NCBI RefSeq assembly: GCF_000633595.2
Contig: NZ_JIBU02000045.1
Span: 62,001-126,000 of the forward strand
Direction: 5' to 3'
DNA from: Clostridium drakei
GTDB taxonomy: Bacteria > Bacillota > Clostridia > Clostridiales > Clostridiaceae
Length of the DNA: 64,000 nt
Made by a program: the position numbers and the translations under genes
The notes under the pieces: generated by a model
Databases searched by the model: none
Told to the model about the DNA's origin: nothing
What the model saw: only the letters and a program-made list of their open reading frames with translations
In this document: piece by piece, positions 1 to 12,996 of the stretch
Numbering within the stretch: the stretch's first letter is position 1
Layout: each line of letters starts with the position of its first letter

Positions 1-1
1 A

Positions 2-613
2 AAAGATAGTGGAATGAAAATAGATCCTGAAGATAAGGAAATAAGAGTTTCAGGTGAAATGATAAATTATAGAGAAAATATATATTTAATAATGAATAAA
101 CCAGATGGTGTAGTTTCAGCTACTTTTGATAATTACGATGAAACAGTAGTAGACTTACTTGAGCCAGAACATCAGGCGTTTAAACCATTTCCTGTAGGAA
201 GATTAGATAAGGATACAGTAGGACTTTTATTGATTACAAATGATGGAGAATTAAACCATAGATTGATATCTCCAAAATGGCATGTAGATAAGGTTTATTA
301 TGCTGAGATAGATAAACCTGTAGACCAAAATGATGCAGAAAAATTTGAAATGGGTATTACTTTAGATGATGGATACAAATGTCTTCCTGGAAAACTTAAA
401 ATTTTAGAATCTGATGAAAATGGAGCAAAAGTCGAAGTTACTATACAAGAGGGAAAATTTCACCAAGTTAAAAGGATGTTTAATGCTTTGGGAAAAAATG
501 TAGTTTATTTAAAAAGAATAAAGTTTGGACCAATGGATTTAGACTTAAATTTACAAGAGGGAGAATATAGAGAATTATCTGAGACAGAGATAAACAGTTT
601 GAAAAATATTTAA
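2..613 (+). CDS. RsuA/RluB-family rRNA pseudouridine synthase, 5' end outside window
   Basis: The gene is cut by the window start: the open frame runs through base 2 and the residues before the first ATG (base 14) look like the end of an S4 RNA-binding domain (…KIDPEDKEIRVSGEMI). The catalytic part is complete. The motif GRLDKDTVGLLLITNDGEL carries the catalytic aspartate of the RsuA/RluB/RluE family, and KFHQVKRMFNALG is the conserved C-terminal motif. Such enzymes isomerise specific uridines in 16S or 23S rRNA. Which rRNA site is modified cannot be read from the sequence. The family call is firm; the subfamily is open. Confidence 0.9.
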   Translation, partial: KDSGMKIDPEDKEIRVSGEMINYRENIYLIMNKPDGVVSATFDNYDETVVDLLEPEHQAFKPFPVGRLDKDTVGLLLITNDGELNHRLISPKWHVDKVYYAEIDKPVDQNDAEKFEMGITLDDGYKCLPGKLKILESDENGAKVEVTIQEGKFHQVKRMFNALGKNVVYLKRIKFGPMDLDLNLQEGEYRELSETEINSLKNI

Positions 614-701
614 ATGAAATAAAAGTTGCATGTAGAATTGCTATGTGCAATGGTGTTAGCCAAAAAAATGAATTTTTACCAATAAAATTTGTAAAAATAA
701 C

Positions 702-730
702 TTGAAATTTATAAAGAATTTTAATATAAT
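702..730 (+). promoter_or_regulatory. Strong sigma-A-type promoter
   Basis: TTGAAA (702-707), a 17-base spacer and TATAAT (725-730) form a near-consensus promoter. No coding sequence lies between it and the terminator at 788-814, so it appears to drive a short non-coding transcript starting near 737. Confidence 0.7.
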
Positions 731-736
731 ATAGGA

Positions 737-815
737 TGCAAGGATAAATAATTAGGATAAATAGCCCCCTTTTTATTTATGAGCAGGCAGCCCATGCCCC
801 AATGGGCTGTTTTTA
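737..815 (+). ncRNA. Candidate C-rich small RNA of about 80 nt
   Basis: This is a free-standing transcription unit: a near-consensus promoter ends at 730, and a perfect 8-bp hairpin (CAGCCCAT / ATGGGCTG, 788-809) followed by TTTTT forms a Rho-independent terminator. There is no start codon with a ribosome binding site between them. The RNA carries CCCCC at about 765-769, and GCCCCA forms the terminator loop. Firmicute sRNAs such as RsaE/RoxS and FsrA use C-rich loops of this kind to pair with Shine-Dalgarno sequences. The family and targets are not known. The alternative is a trailing attenuator of the upstream gene. Confidence 0.5.
788..814 (+). terminator. Rho-independent terminator
   Basis: The stem CAGCCCAT/ATGGGCTG has loop GCCCCA and is followed by a T run. 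It ends the candidate sRNA and probably also any read-through from the pseudouridine synthase. Confidence 0.8.
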
Positions 816-990
816 TTTTCATTGTTTTTTGTATTATGTTATATAAAATTCATATTTACCTATGAAAATAAATAAAAAAATTTATTTTTGTAAAATTACT
901 TTAATTTTATAGATTAATACGTTAAATCGTGATAGAATTATATGAAACATATAACGATTAAAATGTAGATAAATAAGGAGTGTGAAACTC

Positions 991-1302
991 ATGGAAGAAT
1001 ATAAATCCAAATTAGCAGGCGAGGAAATGGATTTTTTATGTGAGGCTGTGTTAAGTCTAAAAACAAAAGAAGAATGTTATAGGTTTTTTGATGATATATG
1101 TACTATAAATGAAATAAAGGCTTTAGAGCAAAGACTCCAGGTAGCTAAGATGCTAAAAAATAAAAAAACTTATTTGGATATTGCAGCAACTACAGGGGCA
1201 AGTACTGCTACTATAAGCAGAGTGAATAGATGTTTAAATTATGGAAGTGAAGGATATAAAATAGTTTTAGATAAGTTAAGTCAAGGTAGTAACAATAGAT
1301 AG
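991..1302 (+). CDS. yerC: YerC/YecD-family TrpR-like regulator
   Basis: This small protein of 103 residues belongs to the TrpR-like YerC/YecD family. The recognisable parts are the early FLCEAVLSLKTKEECYRFFDDI segment and the helix-turn-helix TYLDIAATTGASTATISRVN, where a TrpR-type recognition helix is expected. The ATG at 991 is preferred over the GTG at 982 because AAGGAG (975-980) is 10 bases from the ATG but touches the GTG. The gene stands just ahead of pcrA-ligA, an arrangement also known from Bacillus (yerC near pcrA/ligA). Its regulon is not evident from the sequence. Confidence 0.9.
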   Translation: MEEYKSKLAGEEMDFLCEAVLSLKTKEECYRFFDDICTINEIKALEQRLQVAKMLKNKKTYLDIAATTGASTATISRVNRCLNYGSEGYKIVLDKLSQGSNNR

Positions 1303-1328
1303 GTTTGGTTATGTATTTCAAGAAAAGA

Positions 1329-1356
1329 TGTGTTGATTTAAATCAACACATTTTTT
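1329..1356 (+). terminator. Rho-independent terminator after yerC
   Basis: A perfect 22-base palindrome (arms TGTGTTGATTT / AAATCAACACA) is followed by TTTTTT. Confidence 0.85.
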
Positions 1357-1430
1357 ATATTAGTAGTGATTAAATTAGTCATAAAGATGATATAATATTA
1401 AACATAGTAAAAAACCAGGGAGTGGATGGT

Positions 1431-5728
<4,298 letters not shown>

Positions 5729-5828
5729 TGATGAGCGTTTTTTCCGGCTATTTACAAAATACTGAAAAAGGGTTATGATAAAAATGGTTTAGCTTGTACA
5801 TAATTGTACTATATGTGGAGGAGAGAAA

Positions 5829-6098
5829 ATGAAAAAAACTATAAATCTACTAGGGTGGATAGGGGTTTGTTTAACGATTCTTACATTAGTATTAACACTC
5901 CTTACTACATATCAATTTACATATGTAAAGTATTTTAACAGTTATAATACTATGCAATGGTGCATATTTTTTACCATGCTCATTTGGGCTGTAAAAATGT
6001 TTGATTTTAAAGCTAATAGAAATGGTATTGTATGTCCTGTAACTTGTGTGCTAATTGCAATTGGAACTATATTTTTTATATTTATGAAAGTTTACTAA
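5829..6098 (+). CDS. Small integral membrane protein of unknown function
   Basis: This 89-residue protein is mostly hydrophobic, with about three membrane segments: roughly residues 7-28, 40-55 and 67-87. A short charged loop (DFKANRN) precedes the last segment. A good ribosome binding site (GGAGGAG) lies just upstream of the ATG, and a Rho-independent terminator follows, so the gene is probably expressed alone. No family was recognised. The composition does not suggest a toxin or holin more than any other small membrane protein. Confidence 0.7.
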   Translation: MKKTINLLGWIGVCLTILTLVLTLLTTYQFTYVKYFNSYNTMQWCIFFTMLIWAVKMFDFKANRNGIVCPVTCVLIAIGTIFFIFMKVY

Positions 6099-6125
6099 AA
6101 TTAATTGAAATTCAATAATCCACTA

Positions 6126-6155
6126 GGCAATCTTTTTATAAGATTGTCTTTTTTA
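6126..6155 (+). terminator. Rho-independent terminator
   Basis: The stem GGCAATCTT / AAGATTGTC with a short loop is followed by a T run. Confidence 0.75.
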
Positions 6156-6289
6156 TATTTCTTAACTTTTGAAAATTCTTTATTAACAATATTATAATAT
6201 GAAAGTTAAATGCTAAATGTGATTTGTGTCAAAAACGTTTGTATAATCATATAATGAATTAATACTTAGTTATTTTCGGAGGGGGAAGT

Positions 6290-6715
6290 GTGAATAACTT
6301 GTTTTTCAAATCATGTTTCACCGGACAAAAAACAGAATTTTATGAGATGAAATTGAAAAAAGTAAGTATTAATGAAATATCAGACAGTATAACTAAAAGT
6401 TGTTGGAATTATAATATACAGTATGAAATGATTTTAAAGGATTCGAATACATTGCTTATAGACCTTATGGGAAAAGAAAAAGAAATTTTGTTAAAGTATC
6501 ATAAAAAAGATATTATAACAAAGAATGATTATGAAGGATTTATAAATTATTTGGAAAGCTATGAAATAAAAAGAGGAATTTATATTACTACAGGTTTTTT
6601 TGAGAAATACATGTATAATAATTTACATAAAAAAATTAAAAAGATAGATATAAAGAAATTTATAAAAAAACAACCTAACATTGATAAATTAAATTTTTTA
6701 CAATACCTACCATGA
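6290..6715 (+). CDS. Possible degenerate Mrr-like (restriction endonuclease fold) protein
   Basis: The start is GTG at 6290 behind a strong GGAGGGGG site. The 141-residue product is basic and soluble. Its C-terminal half (…EGFINYLESYEIKRGIYITTGFFEKYMYNNL…IKKIDIKKFIK) resembles the end of Mrr_cat domains, where G-[VI]-[FY]-I-T-T-x-x-F is followed by a short helix and a strand ending in the nucleic-acid-binding region. The preceding strand pair (LLIDLMGKEKEILLKYHKK) would hold the PD-(D/E)xK active site, but the expected Q/E-x-K is L-x-K. If the homology is real, the nuclease site is probably lost. No methylase or other restriction gene is nearby. The call is tentative. Confidence 0.4.
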   Translation: MNNLFFKSCFTGQKTEFYEMKLKKVSINEISDSITKSCWNYNIQYEMILKDSNTLLIDLMGKEKEILLKYHKKDIITKNDYEGFINYLESYEIKRGIYITTGFFEKYMYNNLHKKIKKIDIKKFIKKQPNIDKLNFLQYLP

Positions 6716-6723
6716 AAATAAAG

Positions 6724-6764
6724 AAATAAACAAAACTTATTGTGTAAGTTTTGTTTATTTTTTT
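6724..6764 (+). terminator. Rho-independent terminator
   Basis: A perfect 16-bp stem (5' arm AAATAAACAAAACTTA) with loop TTGTG is followed by a T run. Confidence 0.9.
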
Positions 6765-6813
6765 GCATAACTGCTAATAATCTAGATATATTGTTATGTA
6801 AGGGAGATGCTAT

Positions 6814-8415
6814 ATGAAGAAAATTATTTGTTGTTTGCTAATTATAAGTTTTATGTTTTTTAATGGTTGTGTGGAAAAAGATGTGCAAACTAGTAAAAGC
6901 GAACAGATAAGAAATTATATAGTATATAATATTGGGAAAATGCCAAAAGACTTATTCATGCTTAATGATTCTAATATAAGACAACAGGACTTACTAAATA
7001 ATTTATTTGAAGGACTTATAAGACTTGATGATAATGGAAAGATAACTCCAGCAATAGCACAAAGTTGGACTTTAAGTAAGGATGAAACTTGTTATACATT
7101 TAAAATAAAAGATAATGCAAAATGGAGTGATGGTACTTATATTACAGCAGAAGACTTTGTAAATTTTTTTAAAGAGATTTTGAACAAAGATGTTGAAAAT
7201 AAATATGCAGAACAGCTTTATTGTATATTTGGAGCGGAAAATTACAAAAATGGAAAAACCGATTTTAGTAATGTAGCAATTAGGGCATTGGATAAAAAAA
7301 GTTTAGAAATAAGATTAAATTATCCATGTTGCTATTTTTTAAATTTATTGGCACAACCTACATATGGCATAAGAAAAATAGATAATAACTTAAAGGATTG
7401 GAGTAAAAATTATAAAAATATATTGTATTCTGGATATTTTATAATAAGTGATTTTAAAAATAATAATGAAATGATGTTAGTAAAGAACAAGAATTATTGG
7501 AATAAAGATAGTGTGAAAAGTGATAAGATATGCATAACCTTTAATGATGGCAGTGAAGCGTCATTAGCAGCTTTTCAAAGTTCTAAAATTAATTTATTTA
7601 CAAAGCCGCCAATAAGTGAAGTTAAAAATCTTATGAGTAAGGATAGTATTATACAACAAGGGTCACTTTCTGTAGGAGCTTTAGTTTTTAACTTAAAGAA
7701 AGATACTATAGTAAAAGATGTGAATTTTAGAAAAGCAGTATCTGAATGTATAGATAGAGATGCCATATCAAAAAATATATTGAATGATTCAGCAAAATCA
7801 GGATTATCATTTATACCAGAAGGAGTAAGTAATGGCACTAATGGAGTTTATATAAATAAGGAATTTTTTTCAGCTAGCATACAAAAAGATAAAGCTTTAA
7901 ATTTTATTAAGAATAGTAAATATAATAAAGATTCAGATTCATTAAAAATAATTTATTTAGATACAGTAGAAAATAAAAAAATTTGTGAAAATATAGCTAA
8001 AAATTTAAAAGATAACTTGCAAATAAAAGTGAATTGTGAGGGCTATGGTACAGAAGAATTAAATGATGAGATGAAAAAAGGTGACTACGATATGGCAAAA
8101 ATACAATATGAAGCTGCATACGATTATCCACTATCATTTTTAGAACAATGGCAATCATCTTCTAAAAATAATGTTTATGGATATAGTAATGCAGTATTTG
8201 ATAATATGGTGGTAAAGGCAAGAATAGAAAGTGATGGAAGTAAAAAGATAGCTGAATTAAGGACAGCTGAAGATATACTAATGGAAGAATTGCCTGTTAT
8301 ACCAATGTATTTTAATAAGATATTAGTTTGTAAAAAATATAATATAAAAGGGGTTTCTATAAATCAAATGGGTAATCTGGATTTTCATAATTTAGAGATA
8401 GTAACTGAAGCATAA
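6814..8415 (+). CDS. Oligopeptide ABC transporter substrate-binding lipoprotein (OppA-like, SBP family 5)
   Basis: The 533-residue protein starts with a lipoprotein signal peptide (KKIICCLLIISFMFFNGC; the lipid-carrying Cys is in FNGC). The rest matches family 5 binding proteins: LLNNLFEGLIRLDDNGKITPAIAQSW, the conserved YTFKIKDNAKWSDGTYITAEDF, and the C-terminal VIPMYFNK. Such proteins bind peptides or nickel chelates at the membrane surface and deliver them to an Opp/Dpp permease. No permease or ATPase gene lies beside it, and terminators flank it on both sides. It probably serves a transporter encoded elsewhere or acts in sensing. Confidence 0.85.
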   Translation: MKKIICCLLIISFMFFNGCVEKDVQTSKSEQIRNYIVYNIGKMPKDLFMLNDSNIRQQDLLNNLFEGLIRLDDNGKITPAIAQSWTLSKDETCYTFKIKDNAKWSDGTYITAEDFVNFFKEILNKDVENKYAEQLYCIFGAENYKNGKTDFSNVAIRALDKKSLEIRLNYPCCYFLNLLAQPTYGIRKIDNNLKDWSKNYKNILYSGYFIISDFKNNNEMMLVKNKNYWNKDSVKSDKICITFNDGSEASLAAFQSSKINLFTKPPISEVKNLMSKDSIIQQGSLSVGALVFNLKKDTIVKDVNFRKAVSECIDRDAISKNILNDSAKSGLSFIPEGVSNGTNGVYINKEFFSASIQKDKALNFIKNSKYNKDSDSLKIIYLDTVENKKICENIAKNLKDNLQIKVNCEGYGTEELNDEMKKGDYDMAKIQYEAAYDYPLSFLEQWQSSSKNNVYGYSNAVFDNMVVKARIESDGSKKIAELRTAEDILMEELPVIPMYFNKILVCKKYNIKGVSINQMGNLDFHNLEIVTEA

Positions 8416-8441
8416 AAATTTAGTATTTTCTGAAGATGAAT

Positions 8442-8495
8442 AAAGCCATGTAAATAGGAAAATTTTTTTCTTATTTATACATGGCTTTTGTTTTT
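8442..8495. terminator. Bidirectional terminator between convergent genes
   Basis: The stem AAAGCCATGTA / TACATGGCTTT encloses an AT-rich inner stem. A-rich sequence on the left and T-rich sequence on the right allow termination of both the OppA-like gene and the minus-strand gene ending at 8534. Confidence 0.8.
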
Positions 8496-8533
8496 TAAAT
8501 AGTATTTTTATAATAGTCTTTTAATCATATATT

Positions 8534-9925
8534 TTAGGATTTTAGAAGATATATGATTAGAAAGAATATAAACATGTTTTTGTAACTATCAAAAGAAGTT
8601 TTAGATGGTTCAAAGGTTTCTTTCTTTCTGCTGTAAACAACATGTTTTACAAATACTGAGGTAATTTCACAGCTTTCTGGAGTAGGCAAAGAAGCTGTCC
8701 TAAAGAACTGTTCATCTATTAAATCTTCAGACTTTAGAGTATAGTTTTTATATCTTTCTATGTCATTTAGGTCAGGAATATCTGGCCAGCTTAATATAAT
8801 ACCTGAATCAATGAGTTGGCGTTTAAATACATCTAATATAATCAAATTGTTGTCGCTTTGTTCTTTACTTATGTTTTCGTGAATTAGGCACACAAGCAAA
8901 TATAATGATATTTCAACACAAGAAAATGTTATTTCCTTCTTTTCAGTATGTTTTATAAAAATGCCTTTTTCAGGGTCGTAAAGATTTAAAAGCTTTGTAT
9001 GAACTTTTTCAGCATCTTCCTTGAACTTCATAATTCCTGTATTTTTATAGAAAAGAAAGTAGTTTATATATTTCAGACAATCATATTCTAATTTATCATC
9101 ATAAGATGTAAGAGGAGTATTATTAAACCTGTCATATATCAATTCACATAAATCTAGTAAAAGTAATTTACATTGTTTATTTTTTGAATAACTATAAAAA
9201 ATATTTAAGTTTAAAGTTAATTTTAATATTTCATCAAGAGAAAGTACATATATGTCTTCTTTGAACTCAATAAACATATTAAGAATATCTAATGCAAAAT
9301 TTTCATAGGAATCTTTTTCTTCATCATCACTCAAAGAAGCACATCTATAATATGCATCCATAAATAAAGCTTGTGATGAAAACTTGAATTTTTTATTCTT
9401 TTCTTCAAAACTTACCTCTCCATCATAAAAATCCTTACTTTCTTTTTTATCAACAAAAACGCCATCTGCATTTCTAAAATGTGTTGCATAAAAATCAAGT
9501 TGTTTTTTACAAATGCACATGTAAAGCTTAGCTAAGTTCGATTTTTTAGTATTGATACCTTCAAATTGTTTATAATAGTTACATAATTCAAGAAGAGAAA
9601 GAGTCATAAGTGCGTTACTATCAATATTTATTTCTTTTTTAAAGCTTTCATCGTTCCAGCATACTTCATCATCAATATTTGTAATTTTAGGATTTCCCTT
9701 CTTATACAGACATAGAAGTGGAGAAACATTACCAAATGTGTTAATATCAGAACTAGATAAATTTTTTATTTTGAGTTCTTTAATGGAGGTATATACTCCA
9801 CACTTAGAATGTAGTACAATTTGATTTAAAGATTCTTTTGCTAAAAAAAAGAGTTGATGTTCTATGTTTTCTTTTTTTAATTTATTAATTCTTAAAAATG
9901 GGCCAATATATTTCAAAACATACAC
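8534..9925 (-). CDS. Conserved-looking protein of unknown function, 463 residues
   Basis: No known domain was recognised. The protein lacks a signal peptide and membrane segments except for a hydrophobic C-terminus (MFIFFLIIYLLKS). It is rich in aromatic residues, leucine and cysteine, with repeating helix-like segments such as SLLELCNYYKQF, ALFMDAYYRCASL and LEYDCLKYINYFLFY. This spacing would suit an all-helical toroid such as an (alpha/alpha)6 barrel, but that is inference only. It is transcribed divergently from the HypE-like gene, with 86 bases between the two starts, and it ends at a shared bidirectional terminator. The ORF is long and has an ordinary codon composition, so it is likely real. 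Confidence 0.75.
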   Translation of the reverse strand: MYVLKYIGPFLRINKLKKENIEHQLFFLAKESLNQIVLHSKCGVYTSIKELKIKNLSSSDINTFGNVSPLLCLYKKGNPKITNIDDEVCWNDESFKKEINIDSNALMTLSLLELCNYYKQFEGINTKKSNLAKLYMCICKKQLDFYATHFRNADGVFVDKKESKDFYDGEVSFEEKNKKFKFSSQALFMDAYYRCASLSDDEEKDSYENFALDILNMFIEFKEDIYVLSLDEILKLTLNLNIFYSYSKNKQCKLLLLDLCELIYDRFNNTPLTSYDDKLEYDCLKYINYFLFYKNTGIMKFKEDAEKVHTKLLNLYDPEKGIFIKHTEKKEITFSCVEISLYLLVCLIHENISKEQSDNNLIILDVFKRQLIDSGIILSWPDIPDLNDIERYKNYTLKSEDLIDEQFFRTASLPTPESCEITSVFVKHVVYSRKKETFEPSKTSFDSYKNMFIFFLIIYLLKS

Positions 9926-10011
9926 CTACCATAAATTAATCCTTATATAAATAATATGAAGTAGAGTGTGAAATAGTGCTTATTTATTTTTATAGAAAGG
10001 AAGAAATTTTT

Positions 10012-11001
10012 ATGAAAGTCGGAAAATTAAATTGGGATGATTTAAAAAGCATAATAGATAGCTCTAAAGGAGCAATTAGAAATGATGTTAAAATTAAAAG
10101 CGGAATAGGAGAAGATTGCAGTGTAATAGACTTTGGAGAATATGAATGTGTAGTATCAACAGATCCTATTACTGGAGCAGAAAAAAATCCTGGGAAATTA
10201 GCGGTAAATATAAATTGCAATGATATAGCATCTTCTGGAGTAGAACCTTTAGGTATATTAGTTACAATATTAGCACCAGAGAATTCTTCTTTAGAAGACA
10301 TAAAAAGTGTTATGAAGGAAATAGGAGAAGAAACTAAAAAATTAAATGTTGAAATTTTAGGAGGACACACGGAAGTAACCAGAGCTGTGAATAAAATGGT
10401 GATATCCTGTACTGTTATAGGAAAGGGATTGAAAGATAAGTCCATTGCTACTTCTGGAGCTAAGGAAGATGATGATATAATAGTAACTAAATCATTATGC
10501 CTTGAAGGAACAGGTATAGTTGTAAGTGATTATACGGATAAAATTAAAGGTGTTTTGACATGTGAAGAAATAGCAGAGGCTAAAGCATATTTAAACAGTT
10601 TAAGTGTAGTAAAAGAGGGCGTTATAGCAGGAAAATTTGGAGTTAATTCAATGCATGATATAACTGAAGGTGGAGTTTTAGGTGCATTGTGGGAGGTCGC
10701 TAAAGCTAGCAATTTAGGATTTAGAGTATATAAAGAAAAAATGCCTATAAGTAACATAACTCAAAAGATATGCAACAAATATTCAATAGATCCTCTAAGA
10801 CTTATATCTTCTGGAAGTATGCTTATAACAACTAAAAATGGAGATAAATTGATAGATATATTGAAAGAACAAGGTATAGAAGCATCTATAATAGGCAAAA
10901 TTGTTAAACAGAATGGTATTTTGATAGAAGGACATATTGAGAAGGAAGTGCTTCCACCAGAAAGAGATGAATTATTTGTATTAGAAGAAAGAATAATATA
11001 G
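10012..11001 (+). CDS. HypE/AIR-synthase-related protein
   Basis: The 329-residue product belongs to the PurM/HypE/ThiL/SelD ATP-binding superfamily. Diagnostic parts are GIGEDCSVIDFGEYECVVSTDP at the N-terminal strand, VNINCNDIASSGVEPLG (the ND-x-x-x-x-G motif for metal and phosphate binding), and MHDITEGGVLGALWEV in the C-terminal half. It lacks a HypE-type PRIC C-terminus and is not among other hyp genes, so it is not a clear hydrogenase maturation factor. Clostridial genomes often carry such stand-alone members of unknown substrate. ATG 10012 has a GAAAGGAAG site 8 bases upstream, whereas the longer in-frame extension has none. Confidence 0.8.
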   Translation: MKVGKLNWDDLKSIIDSSKGAIRNDVKIKSGIGEDCSVIDFGEYECVVSTDPITGAEKNPGKLAVNINCNDIASSGVEPLGILVTILAPENSSLEDIKSVMKEIGEETKKLNVEILGGHTEVTRAVNKMVISCTVIGKGLKDKSIATSGAKEDDDIIVTKSLCLEGTGIVVSDYTDKIKGVLTCEEIAEAKAYLNSLSVVKEGVIAGKFGVNSMHDITEGGVLGALWEVAKASNLGFRVYKEKMPISNITQKICNKYSIDPLRLISSGSMLITTKNGDKLIDILKEQGIEASIIGKIVKQNGILIEGHIEKEVLPPERDELFVLEERII

Positions 11002-11047
11002 TTTGATTGTTGTGTAATTTATATTAAGAGTCATTGGAGGGATAGAT

Positions 11048-11797
11048 TTGAGAATAGATGGTAGAAAAAATGATCAAATTAGACATACAAAGATTACAAG
11101 AAATTATACTAAGTATGCCGAGGGATCTGTGTTGATAGAGGCAGGAGATACAAAAGTAATTTGTACAGCTTCAATAGAGGATAAAGTACCTCCATTCTTG
11201 AAAGGCAAAGGTGAAGGATGGATTACTTGTGAATATAATATGATACCTAGATCAACTAAAGTTAGAAAAATCAGAGATATCAATAGAGGAAAAATTGATG
11301 GAAGGACTATGGAGATTCAGAGAATAATTGGAAGAGCACTTAGGTCTGTAGTAGATCTAAAATCAATTGGAGAAAAGACAATATGGATAGATTGTGATGT
11401 TATACAAGCAGATGGAGGAACAAGAACAGCCTCAATTTCAGGAGCTTTTATAGCTTTAGTAGATGCAGTAAATAAGTTACACAAACAAACTCCCTTTAAT
11501 GTATATCCAGTTAGAGATTTTGTAGGTGCTATAAGCGTAGGAATTGTAGGAAATGTGAAAATGCTGGATTTATGTTATGAAGAAGATTCTAAAGCTAATG
11601 TTGATATGAATGTGGTAATGACAGATTCGGGAGAATTTATAGAAATACAAGGTACGGGAGAGGAAAAACCATTTTCTAAACAGGATTTAAATGAACTTTT
11701 ATTGCTTGCTGAGCAGGGAATAAATCATGTGATCCAAATACAAAAAGAAAGTTTAAAGATGGATTCATTATGGATTGGAACAGGTGAGAGAAAATGA
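11048..11797 (+). CDS. rph: Ribonuclease PH
   Basis: RNase PH trims tRNA 3' ends by phosphorolysis. The 249-residue protein opens with the typical [19 protein letters not shown] and carries [20 protein letters not shown], the active-site arginine region [39 protein letters not shown] and a C-terminal [12 protein letters not shown]. Translation starts at TTG 11048 behind GGAGGG (11037-11042). The stop overlaps the start of rdgB (ATGA at 11794-11797), so the pair is translationally coupled, as in many Firmicutes. The tRNA operon begins about 1.2 kb downstream. Confidence 0.97.
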   Translation: MRIDGRKNDQIRHTKITRNYTKYAEGSVLIEAGDTKVICTASIEDKVPPFLKGKGEGWITCEYNMIPRSTKVRKIRDINRGKIDGRTMEIQRIIGRALRSVVDLKSIGEKTIWIDCDVIQADGGTRTASISGAFIALVDAVNKLHKQTPFNVYPVRDFVGAISVGIVGNVKMLDLCYEEDSKANVDMNVVMTDSGEFIEIQGTGEEKPFSKQDLNELLLLAEQGINHVIQIQKESLKMDSLWIGTGERK

Positions 11798-12399
11798 AAA
11801 AATTGATAGTTGCAAGCAACAATAAAAATAAAATAGTAGAGATTAAAGAAATACTTTCGAAATATTCTATAGAAGTTTTGTCTCTTAAGGAAGCAAATAT
11901 AAATATTGATGTTGAAGAAGATGGCACTACTTTTATGGAAAATGCCTATAAAAAGGCTAATGAGATACATAAAATTTTAAAAAATAAAATGGTATTAGCA
12001 GATGATTCAGGACTTGTGGTTGATTGCTTAGATGGAGCACCAGGAGTATATTCAGCAAGATTTGCAGGTGAGCATGGAAATAATAAGAAAAATAATGAAA
12101 AGCTGTTAAGGTTATTGAAAGAAAAAGATGATAGAGATAAAAAAGCAAAGTTTGTATGTGCTATGGTGCTAATATCGGAAGCAGGCAAAGTAATAAAGGT
12201 TCAAGGAGAAATAGATGGAACAATAATAAACGAAGAAAGAGGATCAAATGGATTTGGATATGATCCAGTATTTTATATACCAGAATATAAAATGACTTTT
12301 GCACAAATGAAGTCTGATTTAAAAAACTCAATAAGTCATAGGGCGAATGCTCTAAAAGAATTGGAGCGTGAAATTATAAATCTTATGGGGGATGAGTAA
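11794..12399 (+). CDS. rdgB: XTP/dITP pyrophosphatase (RdgB/HAM1 family)
   Basis: This house-cleaning enzyme hydrolyses dITP, ITP and XTP so that they are not built into DNA or RNA. The 201 residues contain all family motifs: [15 protein letters not shown] at the N-terminus, [20 protein letters not shown] with the catalytic acidic residues, [20 protein letters not shown] and the C-terminal [10 protein letters not shown]. The ATG overlaps the rph stop codon. The next gene follows after 3 bases. Confidence 0.97.
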   Translation: MKKLIVASNNKNKIVEIKEILSKYSIEVLSLKEANINIDVEEDGTTFMENAYKKANEIHKILKNKMVLADDSGLVVDCLDGAPGVYSARFAGEHGNNKKNNEKLLRLLKEKDDRDKKAKFVCAMVLISEAGKVIKVQGEIDGTIINEERGSNGFGYDPVFYIPEYKMTFAQMKSDLKNSISHRANALKELEREIINLMGDE

Positions 12400-12402
12400 A
12401 AG

Positions 12403-12873
12403 TTGAAGATAGGTGTAATAAGCGATACTCATAGATATGTATGGGTTATTGAAAATGCCATAAAAAAGATAGGAGATGTAGATGTATTAGTACACTTAGG
12501 AGACAATGTGCAAGATGTTAAAGAAATAGAAAAGTATTATAAGGGTAAGATTATAAATGTTAAGGGAAATTGCGATTTTGCTGTGGATGTCCCTAGTGAA
12601 AAAATTGAAGTTCTTGCAGATAAAAGAGTATTTATAACTCATGGTCACAGATATGATGTAAAATATGATTTATCCAGAATAAGGTATAAAGCTTTAGAAA
12701 TTAAAGCTGATATAGTACTTTTTGGACATACACATGTATCACAAATTGCTTATGAGGATGGTATATGGTTTGTAAACCCGGGAAGCCCTGCAGTACCAAG
12801 AGATGAGTTCTATAGTGTAGCTATAATAGAGATAAAAGATGGTAAGATTAATCCAGGGATAAAGGGAGTTTAA
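12403..12873 (+). CDS. YfcE/MJ0936-type metallophosphoesterase
   Basis: This 156-residue calcineurin-like phosphoesterase has the metal-binding motifs in order: ISDTH (D, H), LGDN (D), GNCD (N), THGH (H) and GHTH (H, H). The tail VNPGSPAVPRDE is typical of the YfcE/YsnB group. The physiological substrate of the group is not settled; members cleave phosphodiesters in vitro. It starts at TTG 12403, three bases after rdgB and behind GGGGGATG, so it is the last gene of a rph-rdgB-yfcE operon. Confidence 0.92.
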   Translation: MKIGVISDTHRYVWVIENAIKKIGDVDVLVHLGDNVQDVKEIEKYYKGKIINVKGNCDFAVDVPSEKIEVLADKRVFITHGHRYDVKYDLSRIRYKALEIKADIVLFGHTHVSQIAYEDGIWFVNPGSPAVPRDEFYSVAIIEIKDGKINPGIKGV

Positions 12874-12906
12874 ATAAAAAAAACTAAAAAAGTTTTAAAA
12901 TATGTA

Positions 12907-12935
12907 TTGACGAATTCCGATATATCGTGTAGAAT
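12907..12935 (+). promoter_or_regulatory. Promoter of the tRNA operon
   Basis: TTGACG (12907-12912), a 17-base spacer and TAGAAT (12930-12935) lie about 60 bases ahead of the first tRNA. A hairpin (TTCAAGA / TCTTGAA, about 12975-12993) sits just before the tRNA and may mark 5' processing. Confidence 0.75.
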
Positions 12936-12996
12936 AATTTATGTTGTCGGGAGTTGATAAAAACTTCTAAGAACGTTCAAGATAAGTCTTGAATGT

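Noticed and set aside
10012-11001. Call as hydrogenase maturation factor HypE
   Set aside because: The C-terminal PRIC motif and other hyp genes are missing, so only the superfamily is assigned.
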